A stretch of 64,000 nt of DNA, from NCBI GenBank assembly GCA_021234155.1, contig JAJEKV010000004.1:5646109-5710108 (forward strand), read 5' to 3'. The notes under the pieces were generated by a model that ran no database searches, had not been told where the DNA came from, and saw only the letters and a program-made list of their open reading frames with translations. Below are positions 46,544 through 61,052 of this stretch, piece by piece. The stretch comes from Isoetes taiwanensis. Taxonomy: Eukaryota > Streptophyta > Lycopodiopsida > Isoetales > Isoetaceae. The position numbers and the translations under genes are program-made. Every line of letters begins with the position of its first letter. Positions within the stretch are counted from its first letter, which is position 1.

Positions 46544-47617
46544 TTTGCCATGCTATGGCAGCATGGAAAAACAAACACATGTTTGGGCCCGATCCTTACA
46601 CTTTGATCTGAATTGCAAGGCACTAGGAGATTGCTTCATTAGCATGCATTAAGAACTTGAAGAGCAAGGGAAGGACAATTGATTCAAGTCACTCAAAAGA
46701 GACAAAGGAGGAGAATCAAGCAAAGGAAAAGAAAAAGAATGGAGAGAAGACCCTTGAAGATCATCTCATGGTATGTGATCACTTGTGAACTTGGCATCTT
46801 TGTGCATTTTGACTCCCTTTCCACATTCTCCATACCTTCCACCATCATAGAACACCCATTGAACTTTGTCTCCATGCACATAAGTCCTTCCAAAGTCAAA
46901 GCTGGGCTTTGAAAATTCTTTCTAGTCAAAACACACCTTCTTGAAATATCCATTTGCTACACACCACTCACACCTCTTTTCTTGCCCCATTGCAAAAAAG
47001 ATTCAAAGAAAAAGAATAGAGTGCAAAAAAGATTCAAACTCAAGTAGGAAAAAGAAAATTGAAAAAAGGTTTTATTTTGAGCCTTATATTCCATTTCCTT
47101 GTTCTTCCTAAAGGAATGAGTGCCATAGACCATGGGGCATAAAAATTTTCCTATCTAATCACCATTTGCCATTTATTTTTCTTCCCCAGTCAATCCCCAT
47201 GCCCCATTACAAGTGGAACATCCGGGAAAAAGAAATTGTGGGGCCTTATATTTGCTTCCTAGGTTGAAGACCATGGGGCATAAAAATTTTCCTATCTAAT
47301 CCCCCATGCGTGGATATTGTGGGGCGGTTGAATACCGAATTATAATTTATAAATAACAGATTTATTTCTTGTTATATACCTTGGGCGCCCGAGCTGAAAA
47401 TGTGTCGTGGGACATTTATTTTGTGTTTTCCACGAACCCTAAAACACAGGCGCCAAGATCCGCCCTAATACAGCCTAACCAATTGTTCAATCATGACTTA
47501 AACCTGCCGGGATTACCATGTTTGATGCCAAGAATGCCAAGTACTAGCTAAAAAGCAAGGGAATTAATGGGAATTGATCAAAGAACTCAACAAAAGCAGA
47601 GCATCTACAAAGGGGCT
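46544..47617 (+). mobile_element. Second copy of the 5' LTR of element P
   Basis: It matches 17413-18401, including the 525-bp deletion. The G-box and TATA region is garbled in this copy (47160-47360), with short stretches apparently repeated, as expected from poor consensus. The leader follows to 48727. Confidence 0.75.
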
Positions 47618-48727
47618 TTTTGAGCGGAAAAAAAAATTTGAGGGCTTTGAGGCGGAGAAGCGATTCTGGCTTTGAAGAAGGACCAAAGCTTGATCATCCA
47701 CGAGCTTGTTTCCAGACCTCCAAAGTTTATTTACAATTTGGATTATTGACTAAATTCTCCAAATTGGTTGAATGTTCACCTATTTGATCCATGTGCCCAA
47801 GACCACGAGCTTGGGATTTATGTTGTTATCTTACAGTGCTTGAATTAATTGAAAATCCGACCCTTGTTGTGAAGTATTTATCTCACTTTGAGCTATATTC
47901 CCAAAAAAATAGTAGTTATTAGAGGTCTTCTCAGATATTTTCGTCCCAATAGCCAAATATTATCATTATGTCAAGTTAATATGTCTTGGGGAAGAGTAGA
48001 AACAATCCACATTGTCAATCAAAACATCAATGTAAGATTAGTCGACCAAATCTGAACCTACTCGTGAAATTTGCATTGAGCATTTAAGTATAGCATAGCA
48101 ATTACGAGTATTAATGTTGCCAACTAATGCATGTAAACATGGAAGCATTAGGCTAAGTGTGCATTCCTCCCTAGAAAGTGATACGCTTTCGATTTATTTA
48201 TCCTCTGACATCGACAAAAAAACATCAAAAAAAAAAGATTGGAGTTCCATTTGCAAAAAGAGATCTTGGCCTCGATGTGCGAGACTTCTCCAAGAGTGGT
48301 GAAGTTTACAAAACAAGAAAATTCATTGCCAATATCGAGATCATAAATCAAGCTCTGCGGGGATATTGACCAAAATTGGTAAGATTGGAAATTTGGAATT
48401 TAACCTATCTAATCCTTTTAGATTCAACTTGACTTTTGTAGCTGACGGATATAGGTGTTGAGCATCTTTGAGGATGAAAATCATGTTTAAAACTTGAATG
48501 GTATGCATCTTTGCAAATATTCTTTTAGAAGCCAGACTTTTTAGCCTTAGGGGAAAAGTTGTTCCCGACAATCTCTTGGCGTTATTTCCCAGAAATCTTT
48601 ACACTTAGAGTGGTTGCCTCAAGCAACACTGGAGGTTCTAAACCACTTGAGGTTGAAGGTTTTGCCGGGAACACCCTCAACATTTTGGAGGTTCTCCCGA
48701 GATCATTTTCACGGAATGTCGAACTTC

Positions 48728-51217
48728 GTGGCACCCAGAAGAACTAATGAGGCATCTGAGCCTACTGAAGCACAAGACAATCATGAAGCTACTGCTCCAA
48801 CACCTACTGTCACTATACAAGCAAATTCAGGTATGCCTTACCAATATTTTGAGCTAAACATGCCTATTCCAGTCCCTACTTTTGATCCAAGCATGAATGC
48901 CAACAACTTCCTCAAGACTTTTGAAGAGTACTACCAAGAATATGGTTACAAAAAAGGCTGTAAGTTCTCTGAGTTTAAAAAATGTTTTAAGAATGATGAA
49001 GTCAGGGCTTGGTTAGAGTATGTCATAAGTTTAGGTGCCAATTCTTGGGATGAATTGGTTAAAAAGTTTTTGGCACATTTTGGTAAACTTTTGGACCTCC
49101 AAGATCTAATATTTGAGCTGCAAACTTTTCGCATTAAGCATGGTGAGAGTGTGCACCAATATGTGGAGAGGTTTAATCTCTATCTTGTCAAATGCCAAAT
49201 TAATCAGGTTCCTAACCATACCTTGCATCTGGTGGCTTCTTTTATCAGAGGATTAAGTAGCAGGCCAAGAATACACAGAAAGTTATTGAATATTCAAAAA
49301 CAAGAAGGATTTGACACAATACACAAAGCCTTCACCAAGGCCACTGAAATTGCAGATATGATCTCTTACTTGCCAGATGATATGCATTCACCACATGATC
49401 CTTTTTTTCCAGATTATGAACAAGAATACATGGGACCAGCACCTGTACCTGTTTATCTTTGTCGGAAAAGAAAAAAAAAGGTAAAGGTGGAAGATCTTTG
49501 AGGCTCTAAGGCCGGATGTAAGGGCAGAAATCACCAAAGTGTCTGAGGCACTGGTTGAGGTGACCAAGCAACTCCAAGAGCTGAAAAGCTCAAAATATGA
49601 GAAGAAAACTTATCCTCCATGTGTGCATTGCTTTAGAGATACTCACTCTTCTGATTATTGTTGGTATAGGCCATGCACAAAGTGTGGAAAAAGAGGACAT
49701 TTTGGTAAAAAATGTGTTGTGTGTGCCTTTTGTAAAGCTGTAGGACATTATGAGGATAGGTGCAGTGTGAAAGAATATTTTGCTTGGCAGAAAAAATCCA
49801 AAACTAATGAGCAAAAAGCATCCATAAGATTTGTGCAGGAAATTGAGGAACAAGAAGAGATAATGGCTGTCCATACCAGAAGAATGAATAATGCTAAAGA
49901 GAAAGAACCAGTTCATGAGGAAGCTGACATCTTGAAGCACAAGGAGGTTGAGCAGGCAATGGTTGTGCCTCCTCCTCCTGCTCAAAGGTTTGTCAAGAAA
50001 GAGAAGGACTGTGAGGATTTTGAATATTTGTTGAAAAATTCAAAAATCTGTGTGGACTTGCTGACTTTGCTCAAGGTAGCTCCATCTTACAGGAAAAAGG
50101 TTCTCAATCTGACCAGAGAGGATGAGTTTGCTCTAACAAACCATATTGAAGAGCACATGCTTACCCAGGAGGATTATGATCCAGGGGCTTTCACCTGTGT
50201 TGCTAAAATGGGGAAGAAGATCTTAACTAAGGTTTTGCTAGATGGAGGATCACCCTTGAATGTCATGCCTCATCATGTTATGAGGCTATGTGGTCTTGAG
50301 ATAGACAAGAAGGCTCCAATGATTTTGAAATCTTTCTCAAACACGAAAATCAAACCTGTTGGAATAGTCAGCAATGTGCCTATTGATGTTGAAGGAATAA
50401 TGGTTGTAGCTAATTTTGTTGTGGTTGCTTTTGAAGGAATAGAAGACAAGTCAGACATATATGACTTGCTCTTGGGGAAAAATGGCTTTCTGATTGATGC
50501 CAGGGCCCATATGGTCAAAAGGGAGTGCACTATCTCAAATGGCAAAAAGAAGGTAACATTATACAATAAGTTGGGAGAATTTGAAAGCATGAATTTCATT
50601 GAAGAAGAAATGCTCTTGTCAAACCCATGTGGGGAATTTGAGGCTGAATGCAATAGAGTTGGAGTCCAGCATGAAGATTCCTAAAGAATTAGCTTCTCCT
50701 AAACCAGGTAACTGCATACTTATGGTTTGATGGTGGTGTCTCCAAAAGGCTTAATGTGGCTTCTTCTGCTGCTATTCTCAAAGATGCTTCCAATAGGTTC
50801 TTGGCTAAAGTAGGAAGAATCTATCCTAACATCACTTCTAGCATGGCGGTACAAAGCATTGATTGCTGTGGGTCTCCAAGAGGCAAGAAATTTAAGCATC
50901 AGTGAAATAATTATCTTTGGAGATTCTCAGCTTGTCTGCAGAGGCAAATATTAGGAGAATATCGGGGGCTAAGAGTGAAGACATGGTTCAGCTCGGAGAT
51001 CAAGCTATCACGAGGCCGAAGAATTTTGAGACACAGGAGCTTTGTGTGCCAAGGGGCTTGAGGGTTGTGAGGCGGCCGACTCTTTATGCAAGAGTGTGCT
51101 ACTAGAACACTTGGCTGAAGGAGCAATACAAGAAGAAATTTTGGAGAAAGAAAGATCTGCAACAATTATACCCCTATCACGGTAATCAATGCAAGTGAAG
51201 ATAAGCGGGTAAAATAA
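48728..51217 (+). mobile_element. Second copy of gag-protease-RNase H of element P
   Basis: It matches 19511-21991. 48728-49455 is identical. A patch at 49456-49520 destroys the frame where copy 1 has GCTGTCCAG and CTGCAGCAG. 49539-50470 is again identical, with the three knuckles and LLDGGSPLNVMP. From about 50480 errors become dense. The TAA that ends the frame is conserved at 51215. Confidence 0.88.
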
Positions 51218-52690
51218 ATTAAAGTCAACAAGAGGGTCTAGGCAGTATTGTATGTTGGGGACTTGTTTAAAGGGGAGGATGATGCCTTTGTTACTAAATT
51301 CTTTGATGATTGGAAAGATATTTTTGCACAGGATTATGATGAATTGGTTGGTGTTGATAAGAGCATCATGTGAGTTTGAGATCAAAATCAAGGAAGGTAT
51401 GAAACACATTGTGCAAAAATTAAGAAAATTAATGCTTCTCTATTAGGTCTAATTAAGGAAGAGTTATACAAAATGAAAGATCACGAGGTGTGATTGCAGA
51501 AATTGTGAATCTGAGTGGCTATCTTGCATTGTTCTGTTGAAAAAAAAAAACAAGACCATTAAATTTGCATTGATTATAGGGATCTGAACAAAGCCACTAT
51601 CAAAGATTGTTATCCATTGCCATTTACGGAAGAAGTTTTGCATGATGTGGCGGGGAAAGAAATTTATTCATTCCTAGATGGCTTCTCGGGTTTTAATCAG
51701 ATAAGCATCAAGGAAAAGGATCAACCAAAAACTTCATTTATTACACCTTGGGGAACATTTGCCATGAAGAGGATGCCCTTTGGATTAATGAGCATCGCAA
51801 CATTCGAGCCATGGACACAATTTTTTAGAAATGCACGCTAGCTTTTTAGTGTATTCTTAGATGACCTTTGTTTGGGAACTTCTCTTGAAAAACATTTTGA
51901 TATGCTGACCATGTTGTTTTGCTTTGTGTAGAAAAGGAGGAGTTAGTTTGAATCAAAAAATGTGTTTTCCTATCCTCAAAAGGGGAGCTGCTTGGACATG
52001 TGGTGTCTCTGGCCAGGTATTGAATAGTTGAAACTAAGATTGAAGCTTTAAAGGGTTGGCACCTCCAAAACCCTCAAGCGGGTAAAAGTTTCATGGGGAT
52101 GACCAGCTTCTTGAGAATGTATGTCCCTCATTTTTTCTCACACTATGAGCCCAATCTCTAACCTCACAAAGGTTGGAAAATTTTTCCAAGAGTGAAAGTA
52201 AACATATTACGATAGATTGGAATGAACAATGCCAAGAGTCTTTTGATAAAATTATTGATGCCATTTGTAAATCTATCTGCTCAAGCCTCCTGATCTAGAA
52301 AAACCTTTCAAGGCTTATATCAGTGTCACAAAAAGAGCAATTGGTTTGGCATTCTTTGCAAAGAGGATCATGTGATTGCTTTTGCAAGCAAGATGTGGTC
52401 GGACACTTGAATTGAGATATCGAGGTTGGAAAAGTGTCTGCGGCGGCTTTGATGTTCTTGATAGAGACAAGGGCACTTGCTTCAAAACAAGTTCAAGTAT
52501 TTATGGGCAGAATCCTTTATCACTTCTTTTTGCAAAGAAGCAACCAAAAAGCTAAACTATGCGGTGGGGCTTGTAAGTTCCAAGCTTATAATATTCTGTA
52601 AAAAAGGGTAAAGCTAATTGAGAATCCCAGTTCTTATCTTCCCTATGTACTCTTGAGCATGAAGACCAAGATGGTTTATGAAATGATGAT
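51218..52690 (+). mobile_element. Second copy of RT/RNase H of element P
   Basis: The motifs FLDGFSGFNQI and FAMKRMPFGLM are kept in 51617-51841, and LDDLCLGTS follows at about 51855. The rest is split into short frames by one-base indels. Confidence 0.85.
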
Positions 52691-54013
52691 AATCTAACTA
52701 ACTTGGTTTCTTTTGATCACGAGAAAATATCAGATTGGCGACATGACATCAAAATTATCTTGAGAACAATGAGGTACGAGAAAATTTGAATAGCGATCAA
52801 GAGGGAGATTTAAAGACAAGTGCAAAAAGTTCGAGGGCTAATCGAGGGGTGTTTTATGCAAAATTGATAAGGAAGGAATCTTATTGAGGTGTGTGGATGA
52901 GGAAGAAGCGAATGATAATTGAAGCATGTCATGAAGGGGCGTGTGGAGGACATTTTGCAGCATACACAAGCTGCAAAAAGATTTTGAGGTCAGGATATTT
53001 TTGGCCTACTCTTTTTAAGGATTGCTATAACACTATAAAATGCTGCCATAAATGTCAGATCTTTGGTAGGAAAACTCTACAACCAGCAGCCCTTACTGCA
53101 ATAACATCTCCTGGACCTTTTCAAACATGGGGTTTGGACTTCATAGGCCCCATAGATCCACCCTCCTCAGCTCAACACCAGTTTATATTGGTGGCTACTG
53201 ATTATTTTACCAAATGGGCAGAAGCAATTCCTTTGAGAGAAGCAAATGCTCAAGCCACTGCAAGATTCCTCCATGAGAATATTTGTGCCAGATTTGGCAT
53301 TCCCTTCAAAATAATCTCTGACAAGGGTAGCCAATTTATCAATCATACAATTGCACTCTTGCTTGCCACCTTGAAAGTCAAACACACCAAGAGTTCATCC
53401 TATTATCCTCAAGGCAATGGCCAGGCAGAATCAACCAATAAAGTTCTTAAGTCTATTCTCAAAAAAACCATTAGTGTGTCAAGAAAAGATTGGCATCTGA
53501 AGCTCCATGATGCACTTTGGGCATACAGGACTACTATCAAAACAACTACAAAACACACTCCTTTCAGTTTGGTGTATGGCATAGAGTCAGTATTGCCCAT
53601 TGAATTAGAACTTCCATCACTTAGGCTGGCTTATCAAATAAATTTGGAAATGGATGAAGCTCTAAAGGAAAGGTTTGTGAGATTGATGCAGCTTGAAGAG
53701 CATAGATATGAAGCAGAAAATGCTGTCATGATAAAAAAGGCTAAAGACATTGCAGCCTTTAAAGCAGCTCATAAATTGCAGGGAGTTTTGAAAACAGGAG
53801 AGTTGGTGTTGAAATGGAACAAAGCAAGGGAAGAGATAGCATCCAAGTTTGAGAATCTCTGGGAATGACCATTTGAAGTAATTGGTACAGCTGGCAAAGA
53901 TTCATATTGGTTGAGAGACGTTTCTGATGGCAAAGAATTGATGAACCCCATCAACATTGTGCACCTAAAAAGGTATTGGCAACAACATGTTGCCCTTGCT
54001 CTGTTCAATTAAA
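52691..54013 (+). mobile_element. Second copy of integrase of element P, better preserved
   Basis: 52891-53868 is open for 325 codons and shows GLDFIGP, SDKGSQF and NGQAESTNK, the full D,D,E set lacking in the first copy. The TGA before PFEV is at 53866. The reading resumes to the terminal TAA near 54010. Confidence 0.9.
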
Positions 54014-54738
54014 ATTCTTAGAAAAATGTAGGTAGGATTAGTTAACACATCTTTTAGAAAAGTAAAAAGCAGTAAAAGGCAAAATACAAGAAAATCTTAA
54101 ACAAAGAAAAAACAAAATATCAAGTCAGTTCTAGTAAGTTGTTAAGTTCTGCTTTTAAGTTTATAATTTAGGTCTTGACTATTTTCTAGTGTTGCAAGGG
54201 ACGAAAAGGCGTGCGGGACATGGTCAAGTGAAGGACAGATTGGATACTAATCATGGCTCCATGCAGATACATCTAAACATTACACTCATACATCTCTTTT
54301 ATCACAATACACCATACTTCTTCATCTAGAGTTGCTGCCATTTCTCCCACAACAGCAACTGATCTAAACTGACAAGTTTTGTCTCCACATCTTGAGGTGC
54401 ATCCTAATTTACACATCCACATATCACTTGATCAAGGGTTGACCTCATTGCATCTGAAAACCTTCTAGATCATCACAAATTCCCAAGCTGCTGTCACACT
54501 TCCATCCAGTAGCTCTTTTTTACTAAAGAGATTTATTTTCCATGCAGGTTCATCTGAAAAAAGCCACTCTTCATATACACACTCATAGCATTATATCTGT
54601 TACTTTCATATCCATTTACAGGTTCATTGAGTTGCCAAACATATTCTCACATTGGCAACTAGCTAGAGTTATGACATGAAGTACAAGCAGCAAGTCAAAA
54701 GGGCTGGTAGACCAGCCTTTCCTTTCAGTTTGGCATAA

Positions 54739-56218
54739 TGCTGCCATGCTATGGCAGCATGGAAGAGCTAAGCACATGTTTGGACTGATCCTTACACTTT
54801 GATCTGAATTGCAAGGCACTAGGAGATTGCTACATTAGCATGCATTAAGAACTTGAAGAGCAAGGGAAGGACAATTGATTCAAGTCACTCAAAAGAGACA
54901 AGAGGAGAATCAAGCAAAGGAAAAGAAAAGAAGAATGGAGAGAAGACCCCTTGAAGATCATCTCATGGTATGTGATCACTTGTGAACTTGGCATCTTTGT
55001 GCATTTTGACCCCCTTTCCACATTCTCCATACCCTCCATCGTCATAGAACACCCATTGAACTTTGTCTCCATGCACATAAGTCCTTCCAAAGTCAAACTG
55101 GGCTTTGAAAATTCTTTCTAGTCAAAACACACCTTCTTGAAATATCCATTTGCTACACACCACTCACACCTCTTTATCACCACCCATAAGCTCAAAATTC
55201 CACTTGACTTGGTCATACTCATGGTCAAAAGTCAACACATTATGCAACTTGGTCAAAGAAAAAGAAAAGTTGCAAAAATCCTAAAGGAAATATTCAAAAC
55301 TCAAGTGTGCCCTAGGGAATGCCAAAAAGTTGCATTTCAAAAATTGGCTTATGAGAAATGCATTTTATATGCCAAGTCACCATACACATCATCATTCTAG
55401 CCATGCCATGTCATACTTCCATTTCCTTGTTCAAAATCTAAGTTTATCTCAAAGCATCAAACTAGCACCATGAGATGACACATCACCTTGCCACATCATC
55501 ATTGCCACCCATCACTATCCACTTGTCACACACATCATCCACACCATTTACAATGTTTGACTAGAAAGAATTTTCCAAGCTCAAGTTGGCTGACACGTCA
55601 TCATCACCATTTGCCATGTCATACTCACCTAGCCTTGTCATCATTTCCATATGCCACATCATTCATTCTTTAAGCTTTTTTTGGCCAAAAGTAAAAAATG
55701 CCCCATTGCAAGAAAAAGATTCAAAATCTTCTAGAGTGCAAAAAAAAGATTCCCATAGGAAAAAGAAAATTGAAAAAGGTTTTATTTTGAGCCTTATATT
55801 TGCTTCCTAGGGAATCGTGCCATAGACCATGGGGCATAAAAAATTTCCTATCTACCCCAAGTCTATTTTCTTCCCCGGTAATCCCCATGCCACGTGGAAC
55901 ATCCCGGGCGTGTGGGGCGGTTGAAATACCGAATCCGTGGATATTGCGTTATAATTATAAATAACATGTTATATACCTTGGATCGTAGAAAGCTGAAAAA
56001 TGTGCATTGGGATATTTAGCTGTGTTTTTCCACGAACCTAAAACTTGGAGCTGCCAAGATCCGCCCTAATCTAGCCTAACCAATTGTTCAATCATGACTT
56101 AAACCCTCTGGGATTACCATGTTTGATGCCAAGAATGCCAAGTACCAGCTAAAAGGCAGAGAGAATTAATGGGAATTGATCAAGAACTCAACAAAGCGAG
56201 CATCTACAAAGGGGCTAT
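54739..56218 (+). mobile_element. Second copy of the 3' LTR of element P
   Basis: It starts with the intact TGCTGCCAT-GCT-ATGGCAGCA palindrome and ends at the minus LTR at 56219. It includes the 525-bp segment absent from the 5' LTR. The 3' UTR is 54014-54738. Confidence 0.75.
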
Positions 56219-58068
56219 TGACCCTCAACACGGCTAGAGAGTCAAACACAAGAAGCCAACTTAAGTTTATGCTCAAGTTGGGGTTAGAACCTCCAGATCA
56301 CTTAAGGTGATCAGTCTACACAAAATTTCTCAAAGAAAAGCTCAAATGTCAAGTATTCATACCTTTCCCAATTCAAAAATATGGAACCCTCACTCAAATT
56401 GATGTAGCTCTCATAGGAAGATTGATTTCCAAGGTCAAATGATTGTGACTTGTACAGAAAAGTTATAGGCAAGCAAGGGAGAAGATCTTGACCAAGTCTG
56501 AGGTCTAATCTGCAAAATATTTGATCTCAAAGTTGGGTCAATTTTTGGTCAATACCAGTCAAAACTCTGAGGCGGATCTCGAATTTTGTAACTTGAGTTG
56601 CGGAGGGAATTTTTGAGAGATTCCAAAACGAGGTGAAGTATAAATCCCAAAGGTGAGGGGCATGCAATCAAATCATATTTTGGATCATTAAAACTATTTT
56701 CTTAGCCTTTGTTTTGTGAATAACTTGATCTAAAATTATATCGAACCGAGAATGCAAAAATGATAAACTTGAGTTTGGAATGGTTTTTTTTCGAACTTTT
56801 TGTGCACACAGGTGCAAATATGATGGGAAAAGAAGGGCAAGTGGTCGTATGCAAGAAAAAATGATGGAGTATCTTACTGTAAAAATGTTTGTGTGGCAAA
56901 AATACTAAAAGATCATGACAATCAACTTTTTAAGCACTTGGCAGGCAATTTTCGTTGATATGAAGGTAATACAAGATGAATAGAGGTCTCAAGATCATAA
57001 ATCAATCATCAAAATATCTCAGGAGGTCATAAAATAATATCATAATAGGAATATCAGTCCAATTTTCTCAAATCGAACTGTGGAACACTCAGATACTTCA
57101 TAAACGTCTTCAGATCATGCTTAGCATGTTCAATGTTGAGGTTTGATGCGTCTGGGCCTTCAAAAATCTTCTGTCATTGTTTTCCCAGTATATATGTTTA
57201 GGTTTAACGGTTCCGGCATCTTAGAGCTTAAGTTTAGGCTTGATAGGATGCTTAAGGGCGATACAGAAATAGATAGTTTTCAGAACCTAATGATTCCATT
57301 CCGGCACGATTCGAGCAGGTTTCCAAACTTAAGGTTCTTGATAGTATTTTTCCAGAAATTTCCACGTCACGGTGGTAGTATTTTTTGATGTATAAACGAG
57401 AATATCTTTGTATTTAGCAATTTTCGAAGCTAGGCCATGGTTCAAACGATACCCAAAAATAATTATGAAGCTTTTGATCATTTGGGCCTATGGTAACCCT
57501 AATCTTTTGGGGAATATTCTAGGTAGATACCATAACTGGAATATTCCATCGGGGATATTTGGGTGGCATGGGTACTTAGGGCACAATGAAGCAAGGGGGT
57601 ATAAGAGATTGCAAATAAGAGTTAGGCTAAGGGCATTTGCAAGGGTATGATATGGGGAATGAAAATAAAGCCCATGGGGGAAATAAAATGCATTAAAAAA
57701 AAGGACTTAGGCAAAGCAAAATATGATTTGCAAAAGGTGAGCAAGGAAGAAGATGAGTATAAGGGAAAATGACTAGGAAAATTCAAAAAGGGAGGTAAGA
57801 ATATGGTATGGGAGTGGATAAAAATGGCTAAGGGATGGAACCAAGTACCATGGGATCTTCCAAACTCTAACTTCCAATCTTCAAAAAGCATCTTCCAATC
57901 TTCTTTAACCCAGCATCTTTTTGACTAGTATTCCTTATGGGAGTTGACCTTGAAGATAAATATCCTTTGACCTTCACACCAATGTTGACTACCAAGTTCT
58001 CCTTTCACTTAGCCTTCCTAACTTTAACATATGAACCAACAATTAGTATGTTGCCCTTTGGGGCAACA
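56219..58068 (-). mobile_element. Second copy of the M1 LTR
   Basis: It matches 27010-28861 with the same ends. The M1 3' UTR follows at 58069-58932, including the C-free tract at about 58169-58388. Confidence 0.75.
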
Positions 58069-58932
58069 TCTATAAAAAAAAAAAAAATGGCTGGTCCCCT
58101 CAGCCATATTATGCCAAAAGGAATCTATAGAGGGTCTTCAACTTTGTCAAAGTGTGCAAAATGAGAACAAGATGGAATAGAATGTAGGGTGTAAATAATG
58201 GAAAGATGAGTGTGAGTGTGGTGATGTTGTGATGATAGTGAGGTGAAATGAGTGTGATGAATGTGAATATGGTGGTAATATGGTGTGAGTGGAGTGTGAT
58301 GGGTGAATAAGAATGAAAATAAGTATAAGAATGATAAAGAGATGGTGTGAGTGAAGTGTGAATGATGTAAAGAGATAAGATGAATATGCTAGTGTTGAGA
58401 TCTAAGCCAAAACAAGAAAATGCATGTCCTTCCTTAAAAAATTTGCAACTCTGCTATGGTGGTGAAGCTGAAATCAGGAGTGCTTTGTGGGGAATGAAAA
58501 TAAGAATGAGGAGTCCAAATGAATGGCAGGACTACTTGTGGCCAGATGAATATAGATGGGAAAAGGATGCACACCATGGAAACACATAAACATGTTAATC
58601 TTAATTCTTGCAACTCTACCATGATGGTGAAGCTGAATTTGCAGAGTGCATGCTTGGGGGAATGGAATGAAGAATGAATAGCTAGGTGGGAGGTAGGACC
58701 ACAGTGAAACAGATGAATGTGGATGAGAGAAGGATGCTCCTGCAGATGACACTTGACAAATCATTAGTAAAAATCCTTACCTTGGAATTGTTTGATACTA
58801 TTTCCTGCACCTTGGCTGGCTGCAAACATGAACTCAATGAAAGAATTAATACTAAAAATCAAGACAAAGAGGAATCTAACCTATCTAATCCTAATTCTGA
58901 TTTTAAAAATTCTAACGCATAAAAAGGGACAA

Positions 58933-60954
58933 TCATATATGCTGATCCCAGTACCTTTTCAAGTGAATAATGTTGATGGGATTTGGAAGTGACACCCCTG
59001 AAGTTAATTCCTTTAACCAATAAGAATTGGTGCCTGCTGATTCCAGCACTTCATAGGGACCTTCCCATAGATTTTCAAACTTACTAGCTGAGTCTTCCCT
59101 TGATTTATTCCATTTTAGAACTAGCTCTCCTGCTCTGAAAGTCCCTTGTATTTTATGAGCAGCTTTGAAGGCAGCCAAATCTTTAGCTTTCTTTAACAGA
59201 TTGGCATTCTCAGCCTCCATTCTATATTCTTCTAAATGCAAAAGGGCATCCAGTCTCTCCTGCAAGGCATTTTCAAAAGGTAAACATAGTTTGTGAGCTA
59301 ACCTTAGAGATGGGAGCTCAAGCTCTACTGGAAGCACAGCTTCAATGCCATAAAATAGGTTGAAAGGTGTATGAGTGGTTGCTGCTTTAATAGTAACTCT
59401 ATAAGCCCAAAGATCATCCACCAATTTGACATGCCAATCCCTTTGATTATCATCCACTATCTTCTGCAAAATGCTTTTCAAAACTTTATTAGTAGCTTCT
59501 GCTTGACCATTACCTTGGGCGTAATAAGAAGAGCTCTTGGTATGTTTGACCTTAAGAATGGTTAGCAGATTAGCAATAACTTCATTCACAAAAGGGGTAC
59601 CTCTGTCAGAGTGCAATTGTAGAGGAATACCAAACCGTGCACAGATATATTCATGTAAAAACTTTGCTGTTGTAATAGCATTGTCCTCTCTTAAAGGAAT
59701 AGCTTCTGCCCATTTAGTAAAATAACCTGTAGCTACAATAATGTGCTGATGTTGTTCTGCAGAAGGGGGGTTAATAGGGCCAATATAATCTAATCCCCAT
59801 ATTTGGAAAGGTCCTGGAGAAATGATGGGGTTTAGTGCAGCTGGGAGGAGGATCCTTTTTCCAAATATTTGCCACTGGCAAGATTTTATAGCAGTATAAC
59901 AATCTTTAAATATTGTAGGCCAATAATAACCTGACCTGAGAATTTTCTTGGCAGTAGTATCTCCAGCAAAATGGCCGCCAAATACTCCATGCATTTCTCT
60001 AATGATCAGAGCAGATTCCTCTTCATTGACACACCTCAGTAATAGTCCATCCCTGTTGACTTTACATAGAACATCATTAATCATTTTAAATTGCCTACAT
60101 CTTTCTTTAAATCTCCTTTCTTTGGCTCGAAGTCAGGTCCGAGGGCATCTCCTTGAATTGTAAGAAATTTTTTATAGGTAGGCGCCAATCCACGTGGGCT
60201 CTTCTTTTCATCTTACTTTTGCAAAAATAAGCTAAGGCATCCATAAAGTCAACAACCTCTCTGTATCCTCATGATCAAAGAAAATGTAAAGGTAAATAAA
60301 GGCTGGGACTCTTCACATGATGTAACTCCTTAATGGAAATATCAAGGTTTGTAGCTTACAAGCCCACCTCTGAATTTTTGGTTTGGAAGTAGCCTTACCA
60401 AATAACAACCCCATTGGATTTTGCTTCATGTAAACTTGAGCAGAACTCTTCAATAGTAGGTGACCTTGTCCATCAATGAGGAACATAAGAGCGTGACACT
60501 CTTCTCCATTCTAGTGTATTTTTCTTGAGTTGAACTCCTGGCGGCAAAAAGCTATGGTATGCTTGTCTGTGGGATAGCTAGACCTATGGCCTTTTTAGTA
60601 ATAGTAATGTAAACTTCAAATGGCATATCCAAATCAGGCCTTTTTTAAAAAGAGTAGCCTCACAAATGGACTTTATAAGTAACTCAAAAGACTCTTGGCA
60701 ATCATTGACCATGTGACAAGGACATACTTGCTCTCAGATTTAGAAATCATGCATATCCTTGTCAGTTTAGAAATAGGACTTATAATGTGAGCAAAATTAG
60801 GAATATACATCCTAAGAAAACTAGTCATGCCAATAAAACTTTTGACCTGCTTCAAATTCTTGGGGGGTACCAGTTTTTTGAGGGCTTCAACCTTTTCTTG
60901 TGCCACTTGTATACCATTGTTGGACACTTCAGTTGGTTGATTCTGCTTGGCCAT
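58933..60954 (-). mobile_element. Second copy of M1 pol: intact integrase frame, RNase H and RT thumb
   Basis: 58933-60084 is one open frame with the complete integrase core and C-terminus. RNase H (60100-60650) is more damaged than in the first copy. The RT thumb is open at 60673-60930. The same join to foreign integrase sequence lies at about 60931. Confidence 0.9.
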
Positions 60955-61052
60955 TGCCTTGAGGATAATAAGATGAACTCTTGGTGTGCTTGACTTTCAA
61001 GGTGGCGAGCAAGAGTGCAATTGTATGATTGATAAATTGGCTACCCTTGTGT

